This document shows positions 6,186 to 12,268 of a stretch of DNA of 12,268 nt, one piece after another (the first letter of the stretch is position 1; each line of letters begins with the position of its first letter). Both the position numbers and the translations under genes were made by a program. Source of the stretch: SG8-41 sp032123035 (GTDB lineage Bacteria; Pseudomonadota; Gammaproteobacteria; Burkholderiales; SG8-41); NCBI GenBank assembly GCA_032123035.1, contig JAQBFV010000252.1:1-12268 (forward strand), read 5' to 3'. The notes under the pieces are model-generated. The model was given only the letters and a program-made list of their open reading frames with translations, did no database searches and was not told where the DNA came from.

Positions 6186-7052
6186 TCAAGGCGCGCGTCC
6201 GCTCGCCTTGAGTCCCTTCTCCAGCCCGGCGAACGAATAGGTGGGCGACGTCATCAGCCAGCGGTAGCCCTTTGCAACGAGCGCCTCGATGTTCTTCGCG
6301 TCCGCGTGCGGGTGGCCGCAGACCACGTTGTGCGCTTTGCAGATGGCCAGAATCTCGTCGATTGCCGCCGCGACCGTGGGATGATCGTACTGCCGCGGGA
6401 AGCCGAGATCCTGCGAGAGGTCGCCTTCCCCGATCAGGACGAAGCCAATCCCCGGCACCTGCTCGAGTATCTTTGGCAGGTTCTTGATGCCGCGCACTTC
6501 CTCGCACTGAATCCCGACCAGGATCTCGCCCTGCGGATTGAGCGGCCACACATCGGCGCGTTTGTAGTACTCCTGCGCCGTGAGGCCCCAGTACGGCGCG
6601 GCGTTCTTGGGCGCGTCGCCCCGTTGCCCTGGGGGCTCGTAGTACGGCGCGGACGGAGGCCGTGGATAGCGGCAGGCGACGACGGCATTGCGGGCTTCTT
6701 CCACCGTGCTGACGTGCGGCCAGACGATGCCGTAGACGCCGATATCGAGCACCTGCTTCGCGATGAACTGGTTCATCTCACCGCCGTTCACGGGAATGCG
6801 CACCATCGGCGTGACGGCTGGCGCGATACTGCCGGATTTTAGGATCTGCTTGCGGTCGAGCATGTACTGCATGCAATTGCGCAGCACCTGGACGTCGAAC
6901 GGGTTGTGCTCCATCTCGAATACCACGGCATCGTACGGCGCTGCGTTGATCGCCTGCGCCATCCCAATCTCGGGTGGCGAGAAGGTCGTGATGGTGGGCT
7001 TGCCTTGCTCGAGTGCCCGGATCGCGCCATTGAGGCGGGGTATTTCAGCCAT
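6186..7052 (-). CDS. HpcH/HpaI aldolase family protein
   Basis: Predicted 288-residue cytosolic class II (metal-dependent) aldolase/citrate-lyase-fold protein. In this family pyruvate-derived aldol substrates are cleaved, with a divalent metal bound by Glu and Asp. Matching residues are H49 in EMEHNPFD (catalytic His region), R85 in PMVRIPVN (substrate carboxylate), E184 in GIQCEEVRG and D211 in IGEGDLSQDLG (metal ligands). GIVWPHVSTVEEAR (108-121) is the usual strand-loop after the active-site Arg. An aromatic- and proline-rich insertion at about 128-170 marks a subfamily larger than HpaI itself. I chose ATG at 7052, with AGGAA 7-8 nt upstream; the longer frame to 7154 has a poor leader. It lies downstream of the acyl-CoA dehydrogenase in the same direction but behind a likely terminator. 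The true substrate is unknown. Confidence 0.88.
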   Translation of the reverse strand: MAEIPRLNGAIRALEQGKPTITTFSPPEIGMAQAINAAPYDAVVFEMEHNPFDVQVLRNCMQYMLDRKQILKSGSIAPAVTPMVRIPVNGGEMNQFIAKQVLDIGVYGIVWPHVSTVEEARNAVVACRYPRPPSAPYYEPPGQRGDAPKNAAPYWGLTAQEYYKRADVWPLNPQGEILVGIQCEEVRGIKNLPKILEQVPGIGFVLIGEGDLSQDLGFPRQYDHPTVAAAIDEILAICKAHNVVCGHPHADAKNIEALVAKGYRWLMTSPTYSFAGLEKGLKASGRAP

Positions 7053-7196
7053 TGCTGGGTTCCTTTCAGATTGGCGCGCGGGAAGGCGGCGCGCACTCGC
7101 TTGCAGTAAAAGCTTCCACTCCCCCCGCGCCTGCGTCAAGGGGAACAAGTCCACCCTGCGCCGAAGCAGGGAATCGCGTTTTCCTGGCCGAAGTCA

Positions 7197-7232
7197 CCAA
7201 AAAGAATAGCGTCATTTCCCGGTTGAAATGAC
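7197..7232 (-). terminator. Likely terminator of the acyl-CoA dehydrogenase gene
   Basis: A perfect 8-bp dyad, GTCATTTC/GAAATGAC, with a 6-nt loop (7211-7232) lies five bases past the stop codon of the minus-strand gene. On that strand it is followed by GCTATTCTTTTT. The T-run begins several bases after the stem and the stem is only moderately GC-rich, so termination may be partial. Confidence 0.55.
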
Positions 7233-7237
7233 CCCCG

Positions 7238-8422
7238 TCAATCGCGGAACATCGTGTTCGCAGCCTTCAGGAACAGCGTGCGATTGACGCCGTCCGAGTG
7301 CAGGAACGCGGCGGCATCGCGCACGAGTTTCTCGACCCCAACCTCCTTCATGTAACCGTGACCGCCATGGATTTCCATGGTCCAGGTGGCGATCTTCCAG
7401 GCGGACTGCGCGGCCATCGCCTTTGGCAGCGCGCCGAGCGTCTTGTCCCAGCCGGATTGTGGATGGTCCGCGAGCCAGCAGGCACGATGGATGTACGAGC
7501 GCGAGGCATCGATTAACATCCGCATCTCCGCGAGCTGGGCGCGGATGCCGTCATGCTCGATTAGACGCTTGCCGCCCTGCACCCGCAGCCGGGCCCATTC
7601 GACGGCCTTGCGATGCAGCGCTACGGCGACACCCAGCACAGTGGCGCCTGCGTAGGCGTTGGACTGAGGCGAGAACTGGGCAAATACATTCGAGCCTTTG
7701 TCGATCTCGCCCACCACATTTTCGTCCGGAATGACGCAGTCCTGGAAAATGAGCTCGGCATTGTTCGCGAGCCGCTCGCCCATCTTGTCGTGAATCCGCC
7801 CGATCGTGAAGCCGGGATGGCCCCGTTCGAGCAGGAAGCACGTCGAGCCGTTTGCCATCGTCTTTTGCCGGTCTGTCTGGACCATCACGAGGTAATGGCA
7901 TGCTCGGTTACCGTTGGAGATGAAGTGCTTCATGCCGTTCACGATCCAGCCCCCGCGAGTGCGCTCCGCGCTGGTGCGAAACGGCACTGGCTGGTTGGTG
8001 TGCTTGTCCGAGCCATTGCCGGGCTCCGACATGCCGATCGCGAGCACGCCTCGTGGATCTTTCGCGAAGACGGGGAGCACCCGCGCGCGCTGCTCGTCGT
8101 TGAAGGCCTTTTCCATCAGCTGGGCGATCTTGAAGGTCTGGGCCATGACGACCGAGACCCCCATGTCGCCGATCGCAAGCTCCTCGACCACCATTGCGGT
8201 GGTGAGCGAGTCGAGCCCGAGCCCGCCCCACTGCTCCCCGAGGGTCATGGTGCGGATGCCGAGCTCGTGGGCTTTTTCCACAAGCTCCCACGAGAAACAC
8301 TCTTCGGGATTCTGTCTCGCGTCGAGTTCGGCCGAGCGCGGCCTGATCTCCTGCTCGACGAAGCGACGGACCGTGTCCAGGATAGCCTGCTGATCTTCAT
8401 TCAACACGAACAGGTCGTTCAT
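7238..8422 (-). CDS. Acyl-CoA dehydrogenase (FAD-dependent), atypical catalytic position
   Basis: Predicted 394-residue flavoenzyme of the acyl-CoA dehydrogenase family, normally introducing an alpha,beta double bond into an acyl-CoA and passing electrons to ETF. The N-terminal helical domain includes EQWGGLGLD (63-71), the middle domain carries the signature GMSEPGNGSD (130-139), and the C-terminal domain has EIHGGHGYMKE (350-360) and VRDAAAF (367-373). Where typical members have the catalytic Glu in YEGT, aligning on the RDA motif gives SDGV, so Asp (D377) occupies that place. The Q of the usual QxxGGxGY is Glu here. ATG at 8422 gives a normal N-terminus, with GGAG 11 nt upstream; the frame stays open to 8677, but those 85 codons do not resemble the family. 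The substrate is unclear; cyclic or branched acyl-CoAs are possible. It has its own likely terminator. Confidence 0.9.
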   Translation of the reverse strand: MNDLFVLNEDQQAILDTVRRFVEQEIRPRSAELDARQNPEECFSWELVEKAHELGIRTMTLGEQWGGLGLDSLTTAMVVEELAIGDMGVSVVMAQTFKIAQLMEKAFNDEQRARVLPVFAKDPRGVLAIGMSEPGNGSDKHTNQPVPFRTSAERTRGGWIVNGMKHFISNGNRACHYLVMVQTDRQKTMANGSTCFLLERGHPGFTIGRIHDKMGERLANNAELIFQDCVIPDENVVGEIDKGSNVFAQFSPQSNAYAGATVLGVAVALHRKAVEWARLRVQGGKRLIEHDGIRAQLAEMRMLIDASRSYIHRACWLADHPQSGWDKTLGALPKAMAAQSAWKIATWTMEIHGGHGYMKEVGVEKLVRDAAAFLHSDGVNRTLFLKAANTMFRD

Positions 8423-8661
8423 GACGCACTGTGCTCCAATGGATGAAAGTCGGTGGGGGACAGCTACCAGCAGGTCGACGCCCGACATGCAAGCGACAGA
8501 CGCGGTCTCCCGTCTGAAAAAGCGCAATTGGTGAGCCGAAACATGATACCGCGTGACCGGCACCGCGGAAACGATATTCGCTCCGTAATACTCCATGTCC
8601 TCTCGTCTCGGCGGTTCCAGTCCTTGGTGATACAGTGCGGCAGTGACGAAGCGCTGACTGA
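8423..8661. other. Divergent intergenic region
   Basis: 239 bp between the divergent acyl-CoA dehydrogenase and MFS transporter genes. It lacks the repeats seen in the other gaps and must hold both promoters. I see no convincing -35/-10 pair or operator. The minus-strand frame of the dehydrogenase remains open through it, including an ATG at 8596 preceded by GAGAGG, so a 58-residue longer form cannot be fully excluded. Confidence 0.5.
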
Positions 8662-9876
8662 ATGCACGTGAGCACACCCTCCGTTCGCCTCATTGCCACG
8701 ATTTGCTGCGCCGAAGTACTGAGCATGACGGCGTTCTCCGCCTTCGTGACGCTGCTGCCAGTGCTGGCGCCCGAGTTCGGGCTGAACAATGCCCAGGCGG
8801 GCTTGATCAGCGGTATTGTGCTGGGCGGCTACATGGCGGGCGTGCTCTTCCTAGGGCCGCTCACCGACCGGGTCGACGCGCGCAGGGTATACGCGGTGGC
8901 GGCGATCGTTGCCGCGAGCGGGGCGCTGGGGTTTTCCTTCGTGGCAAGCGGATTCTGGTCGGCGTTCGCGTGCCAGGCGTTGATCGGCGTCGGACTGGCC
9001 GGAACCTACATTCCCGGCATGAAGGCGCTGACCGACCGTGTGGACGGTCCGATGCAAAGCCGCAGCGCCGCTATCTATGGCGCCACCTTCGGCGTGGGCG
9101 CCAGCGCATCGCTAGTCCTCGCTGGCGCGATGGCCGAAGCCTTCGGTTGGCGGATTGCCTTCCTGGCGGCGAGCGCCGGGCCACTGCTTGCCGCCGCGAT
9201 CATCGTGCTCGCGCTGGAGCGAAGGGTACCCCGACCGGCCACGCGTCCGGCGCTGCTCGATTTCCGGCCGGTGCTCCGCAATCGAGCCGTGCGTCCGTAC
9301 TTTTTCGCCACGGCCGCGCACTCGTGGGAGCTGCACGCGACGCGCTCATGGCTGGTCGCCTTTCTCACCTTTGCCGTCGGTCTGCGGAGCGGCGCTGAGA
9401 GCGTGCCGGTTTCCGTTGCGCTGACGGCGGCGGTCATCTTTCTGCTCGGGCCGCTCGCCAGCGTGAGCGGCAATGAGTTGGCGTTACGCGTCGGCCGCGC
9501 ACGCGTGATGACCTTTGGGGCTACGCTGTCCGCAATCGCCAGCTGCATCATTGGATTCCTCGCCGGCTCGCCCTGGATCGGACTGCTGGTGTTCGCAGCC
9601 GTGCACATGTACCTCATCGGCATCGACGCCGGCGCCATGACCGCAGGCGTGGTGAACGCAACCGACCCTGCGCACCGCGGAGCCACCCTGACCTTGTACT
9701 CCCTCGTGGGTTTTGGGACCGGCTTCCTCTCACCCACCGTATTCGGCGTGGTGCTGGATCTCGCCGGCGGTCGCGGGGAGCTCGTTGCCTGGGGACTCGC
9801 GTTCGCGAGCCTGGGGGTGGTTGCGCTGCTGGGGGTGATTCCAGCGCGGCGCCTTGCCCGGCTTCAAAGGCCGTGA
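8662..9876 (+). CDS. Major facilitator superfamily (MFS) transporter
   Basis: Predicted 404-residue inner-membrane secondary carrier with about twelve hydrophobic helices. The loop between helices 2 and 3 carries the MFS motif A as GPLTDRVDARR (65-75), and the sequence GLAGTYIPGMKALTDR after it fits helix 4 of the family. The central loop contains LERRVPRPATRPALLDFRPV, separating two six-helix halves. Length is normal. ATG at 8662 has no clear Shine-Dalgarno; GTG at 8668 is a close alternative with the same problem, so the exact start is uncertain. It is divergent from the acyl-CoA dehydrogenase, which suggests but does not prove that it moves a related carboxylic substrate. No regulator gene is adjacent. 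Substrate and direction of transport cannot be read from the sequence. Confidence 0.88.
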   Translation: MHVSTPSVRLIATICCAEVLSMTAFSAFVTLLPVLAPEFGLNNAQAGLISGIVLGGYMAGVLFLGPLTDRVDARRVYAVAAIVAASGALGFSFVASGFWSAFACQALIGVGLAGTYIPGMKALTDRVDGPMQSRSAAIYGATFGVGASASLVLAGAMAEAFGWRIAFLAASAGPLLAAAIIVLALERRVPRPATRPALLDFRPVLRNRAVRPYFFATAAHSWELHATRSWLVAFLTFAVGLRSGAESVPVSVALTAAVIFLLGPLASVSGNELALRVGRARVMTFGATLSAIASCIIGFLAGSPWIGLLVFAAVHMYLIGIDAGAMTAGVVNATDPAHRGATLTLYSLVGFGTGFLSPTVFGVVLDLAGGRGELVAWGLAFASLGVVALLGVIPARRLARLQRP

Positions 9877-10158
9877 CCAGTGACTAGAGCGTATCTTAAA
9901 AATCGAAAAACAATATTAGCCGCAGATAAACGCAGATAAACGCGGACAGAAAGCCTACAAAATTCACCGAAATCGCTTTTTTGTCGGCGCCGATCGGCGT
10001 CTGGGGCGGCTAAAAGAATCAGGCAGAAGGGTTCTAATCGGAGCACGATTCACGTTTCACGGCAATTGGGTCCACTCACAATTTACCGTTCACGGATTTC
10101 AAGGCGTTTATCTGCGGCGAAGGATTCCCTGCAGTTGTAGTAAGCTGAGTTAACTTAT
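9877..10158. repeat. AT-richer gap with inverted GCAGATAAAC repeat
   Basis: 282 bp without a credible gene. It contains CGCAGATAAA twice in tandem (9921-9940), and the 15-mer GCCGCAGATAAACGC (9919-9933) has a perfect inverted copy at 10104-10118. Inside are a 12-bp perfect palindrome, CGCCGATCGGCG (9988-9999), preceded by a T-run, and CACGATT/CACGTTT heptamers at 10044-10061. No terminator for the MFS gene is evident. The asparaginase-like gene must be transcribed from the right part of this gap. Confidence 0.75.
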
Positions 10159-11160
10159 ATGGCTAAAAGCGACCTTCCCCGACTGCGCTTGCTGATGGCT
10201 CCTGGCACCCTGCCGAGCCAGGGCAAGGACCGGATGGACTTCCTGCGCTACGGCCGCAGCGGCCGTGCGCGCATGACCGGGCAGGAATTGCTGGCCACGC
10301 TGCCCGAAATCGAAGCGGTCGCGCGCGTGCACGTGGACGAGGCGAATCCGCACGAGGTCGCGACCCTGGACGATCTGCGCCGGTTGGCCATGCGGGCTGA
10401 AAGCGTGTTGCGGCTTCCCGAAGTGGACGGACTCGTCCTGGTCCAGGGCACAAACAGTCTGGAAGAGACGACGTATTTTTTGAACCTGACGGTGCACAGC
10501 ACGAAGTCGATCGTGATAACGGGCGCGCAGCGGCCGTACACCGCGCTGAGCACCGACGGGCCGGTCAATTTTCTGGACGCCGTCAGAGTCGCGAGCGCGC
10601 CCGAGACTCACGGCAAAGGCGTTGTCGTCGTGACCAATGGTGAAATCAACGCGGCGCGCGATGTGACCAAGACCAATACCTATCGCGTCCATACCTTTCG
10701 CAGCCGCGATATGGGTTTGCTCGGTTATGCGGACGCGGACAAGATCGTGTACTACCGTACGTCAACCCGGCGCCATACGATCGACAGCGAGTTCGATCTC
10801 ACGGGGATAGAGCGCATGCCAAACGTCGACATCCTCTATATCCATGCGGGTTCCCGCCCGGGTCAGGCGGACGCCGCGATCCGGCAGGGGGCGCAGGGGC
10901 TGGTGGTGGCGGGCACCGGCGCGGGCGCGACCGGGATCCTGGCCAAGGAGTTGGCCCGCATCGTGGCCAGTCGCAAGGCGGTGGTCGTGCAGGGCTCCCG
11001 TGTGGGGGAAGGCCGGGTCGTCCAGCACAACAATTGGTACGAGCCAGGCATGGTCGCCGCGGACAATTTGTCTCCGCAGAAGTCTGCGCTGCTGCTTGCC
11101 CTGGCACTGACGAGAACCCGTGATCCGGAGGCGATACAGAAAATCTTCGAGCAATACTGA
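10159..11160 (+). CDS. Asparaginase-fold protein with altered catalytic residues
   Basis: Predicted 333-residue protein that aligns along its whole length with type II L-asparaginases: GLVLVQGTNSLEETTYFL (91-108), TGAQRPYTALSTDGPVN (121-137), ARDVTKTNT (166-174) and the C-terminal LALTRTRDPEAIQKIFEQY. Conserved catalytic K171 and T98 are present. However, the N-terminal ATGGTIA motif reads MAPGTLP (13-19), so the nucleophilic Thr is Ala (A14); HGTD is QGTN, so the partner Asp is Asn (N99); and the substrate-binding Ser-Gln pair appears as Asn-Pro (N63-P64). There is no signal peptide, so it is probably cytosolic. ATG at 10159 has only a weak upstream GAG. It may hydrolyse a different amide or have lost hydrolysis and bind a ligand. 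Fold assignment is sure; calling it an L-asparaginase would not be. Confidence 0.88.
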   Translation: MAKSDLPRLRLLMAPGTLPSQGKDRMDFLRYGRSGRARMTGQELLATLPEIEAVARVHVDEANPHEVATLDDLRRLAMRAESVLRLPEVDGLVLVQGTNSLEETTYFLNLTVHSTKSIVITGAQRPYTALSTDGPVNFLDAVRVASAPETHGKGVVVVTNGEINAARDVTKTNTYRVHTFRSRDMGLLGYADADKIVYYRTSTRRHTIDSEFDLTGIERMPNVDILYIHAGSRPGQADAAIRQGAQGLVVAGTGAGATGILAKELARIVASRKAVVVQGSRVGEGRVVQHNNWYEPGMVAADNLSPQKSALLLALALTRTRDPEAIQKIFEQY

Positions 11161-11359
11161 CGGTTTGGTCATTGCATGACCGATGACCGGTTATCGGAGT
11201 CGAGCGATGATTCCACGGAATCTCGGCGATGCAGTGCTTCGGTAAGGACGCGATGGGATCCGGGGCACTTTTTGACAATCCAGAGGTCTCATTCTGACCC
11301 CTCCCAATCCGGCGCGGCTGGCAAGGGGCCCTTAAACACTGCGCCTGAACGAGAACGAC
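11161..11359. other. Intergenic, no supported feature
   Basis: 199 bp after the asparaginase-like gene. A short dyad around ACCGGT (CCGATGACCGGTTATCGG, about 11181-11198) lacks a T-run. A perfect TTGACA at 11272-11277 has no acceptable -10 box at 16-18 bp. The stretch ending TCATTCTGACCCC resembles motifs often seen at small mobile repeats, but I cannot identify one. The frame 11176-11496 is open but codes for a low-complexity Ser/Arg-rich protein and is probably spurious. Confidence 0.4.
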
Positions 11360-11476
11360 GTGAATGTCATAGTTGCACTGCTCAGCATCGCCGTCATCGG
11401 TGTTCTCGCCTATCTGGTGTTCGACTGCCTGATCCCGAAAGACCCGCCGGACGGGGAACGTCCCTCCGAACCCTAG
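11360..11476 (+). CDS. Candidate 38-residue single-pass membrane peptide
   Basis: A GTG-initiated frame encodes 38 residues: a clean hydrophobic helix from about 2 to 21 (NVIVALLSIAVIGVLAYLVF) followed by a polar, proline-rich tail (PKDPPDGERPSEP). Such a pattern is unlikely to arise by chance in this GC-rich stretch. The Shine-Dalgarno is weak (CGAGAA about 4-9 nt upstream), so the start is unsure. It resembles the general form of KdpF-like or other regulatory membrane peptides, but there are no kdp genes nearby, so no function is assigned. It lies 55 bp upstream of the next gene in the same direction and could be cotranscribed with it. Confidence 0.5.
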   Translation: MNVIVALLSIAVIGVLAYLVFDCLIPKDPPDGERPSEP

Positions 11477-11531
11477 AAAATCGCCGTATTCAGTGACAAA
11501 ATAGTACGGTCCATTTTCAGGAGAGCTTCCG

Positions 11532-11840
11532 GTGGCGGATCAAAAACGCAGGGTGGAAAACCCGCCCGAGATCGACCTGCACGAGGTGGAAACACTGCTC
11601 GAGGCTCTGGAGCGGGATCTGAAACAAGTGCAGGGCGGCACGCGCGATGTCCAGGTGCTGCGAGACGAAGTCGAGACGCTCAAGAACGTGCTGAACTCCC
11701 CGGTGCGCAGGCACCATTGGGTGCGAGACGGCTTGCACGCGATCCACGAAGGTTTCGAAAACGTCGTGGACTCGGCGGTTGCCGAGGGCCTGCGGGCGAG
11801 CCGCTACATCGCCGAGATCGGTCGGATGCTCGGCATGTAA
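11532..11840 (+). CDS. Small protein of unknown function, coiled-coil rich
   Basis: Predicted 102-residue soluble, acidic protein that I do not recognise. GTG at 11532 is preceded by AGGAG (11519-11523) with 8-nt spacing, which decides this start. Residues about 14-55 form a charged amphipathic helix with a break at the GG (35-36): DLHEVETLLEALERDLKQVQ, then DVQVLRDEVETLKNVLNS, consistent with a coiled coil. A second helical part (about 60-100, HWVRDGLHAIHEGFENVVDS and on) ends in EIGRMLGM. It has no signal peptide or membrane segment and no cysteines. The strong ribosome site and regular heptad-like leucines argue that it is real. It is followed 20 bp later by a heptamer repeat array. Confidence 0.7.
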   Translation: MADQKRRVENPPEIDLHEVETLLEALERDLKQVQGGTRDVQVLRDEVETLKNVLNSPVRRHHWVRDGLHAIHEGFENVVDSAVAEGLRASRYIAEIGRMLGM

Positions 11841-11860
11841 GGCGCCGAACTGCTACTGCA

Positions 11861-11937
11861 GTGACCGGTAACCGGTAACCGGTGAACGGTGAACGGTGAG
11901 CGGTGAGCGGTGAGCGGTGAGCGGTGAGCGGTGAGCG
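11861..11937. repeat. Eleven-unit heptamer tandem array
   Basis: Eleven uninterrupted 7-bp units starting 20 bp after the stop of the preceding gene: GTGACCG, GTAACCG twice, GTGAACG twice, then GTGAGCG six times. Adjacent unit types differ by one or two bases. This is the longest and most regular of the heptamer tracts in the window. Confidence 0.95.
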
Positions 11938-11953
11938 GAAAGTAGCGATTTGT

Positions 11954-12064
11954 TCTTCTTGGCGCGCTTGGCGCCTTGGCGGTTCAATTTTGGTTCTTGC
12001 TTCTCTCCGTGTCTCCGCGGTTCAATTGTTGTTCATCTCCTAACTGGCGCCTTGCCGGTTCATC
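11954..12064. repeat. Composite repeat, inverted copy of the 6030-6144 modules
   Basis: On the minus strand this block holds the GCGGAGA module (11997-12024; two mismatches in 28 to 6030-6057) and then the CCAAGG module (11958-11985; one mismatch in 28 to 6069-6096). Order and spacing nearly match the other copy. A weaker unit (TGGCGCCTTGCCGGTTCA) follows at about 12045-12062. No gene is seen. Confidence 0.85.
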
Positions 12065-12087
12065 CAGATGCGTGACTCGTTAGTCGT

Positions 12088-12268
12088 CTAAGGCGTTTCG
12101 ACGCGAAGCAGGACGATCCGGTCGTTGTAAGTGTCGATCACCCAGACGTGCGGTGCGCGGGCTAGCACGGCCTCGGGCTTGTAGAACGCGTTGGGTCCCC
12201 GGCCGCGCTGGCCGGTGCCGAGCATACCAAGGAGGCGGTGGCGGCGGTCGAGGAGCAGGATCCGGTGG
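12088..12268 (-). CDS. NHL-repeat / beta-propeller protein, C-terminal fragment
   Basis: The minus strand is open from the right edge to a TAG at 12088-12090, giving the last 59 residues of a protein whose start lies outside the window. It reads HRILLLDRRHRLLGMLGTGQ from the edge, then a second repeat with FYKPEAVLARAPHVWVIDTY followed by NDRIVLLR. The pattern of a PEAV turn, then VWVIDTYNDRI, matches NHL repeats, which form six-bladed beta-propellers used for binding in secreted or membrane-linked proteins. What precedes these repeats cannot be seen, so the full role is unknown. Codon use agrees with the neighbouring genes. Confidence 0.8.
   Translation of the reverse strand, partial: HRILLLDRRHRLLGMLGTGQRGRGPNAFYKPEAVLARAPHVWVIDTYNDRIVLLRVETP

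Noticed and set aside
7053..7154. N-terminal extension of the HpcH/HpaI aldolase
   Set aside because: The added residues look like non-coding leader, and ATG 7052 has a proper ribosome site and begins at the usual family N-terminus.
8423..8677. N-terminal extension of the acyl-CoA dehydrogenase
   Set aside because: The extra codons do not resemble the family, and ATG 8422 gives a standard N-terminus. It was not fully excluded because an internal ATG at 8596 has a fair ribosome site.
11272..11300. Promoter from the perfect TTGACA at 11272
   Set aside because: No acceptable -10 hexamer at 16-18 bp; the sequence there is TGACCC or similar.
11176..11496. 106-codon plus-strand ORF
   Set aside because: Ser/Arg/His-rich low-complexity translation, with no good ribosome site; an overlapping frame encodes a clean membrane helix.

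Overview
The window is GC-rich bacterial chromosome, most likely from a betaproteobacterium (Burkholderiales-like). This rests on gene content (3-hydroxyisobutyrate dehydrogenase family, HpcH/HpaI aldolase, acyl-CoA dehydrogenase, amidohydrolase-2, MFS carrier) and on a stretch that is exactly complementary to the proteobacterial 16S rRNA 3' tail. No rRNA, tRNA, CRISPR array, transposase or phage gene was seen.

Layout: two NAD(P)-dependent dehydrogenases on the minus strand (391-1281, 1516-2472); a HEAT-repeat membrane protein on the plus strand (2736-4586); an amidohydrolase on the minus strand (4860-5678); a very short plus-strand transcription unit with its own promoter, an extreme Shine-Dalgarno sequence, a 27-codon ORF and a strong terminator (5785-5992); an HpcH/HpaI aldolase and an acyl-CoA dehydrogenase on the minus strand (6186-7052, 7238-8422); then on the plus strand an MFS transporter (8662-9876), an asparaginase-fold protein with an altered active site (10159-11160), a candidate 38-residue membrane peptide (11360-11476) and a 102-residue unknown protein (11532-11840). 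The 3' part of an NHL-repeat gene enters from the right edge on the minus strand (12088-12268).

The genes look like separate units, not one operon. Most gaps are 100-400 bp and are full of degenerate short repeats. One group has a strict 7-bp period and a common core GTGA; a second is built from CCAAGG and GCGGAGA modules, often joined by TGAACCG; a third is GCAGATAAAC. The enzymes suggest accessory catabolism of acids, acyl-CoAs and amides, with an uptake or export carrier, but no single pathway can be named.

The most notable item is the mini-gene at 5785-5992, whose ribosome-binding site pairs with 15 consecutive bases of the 16S rRNA tail. It may be a ribosome-titrating small RNA, possibly a relative of the betaproteobacterial toxic small RNAs, or a very efficiently initiated micropeptide gene. 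The asparaginase-like protein and the acyl-CoA dehydrogenase both carry substitutions at canonical catalytic positions.
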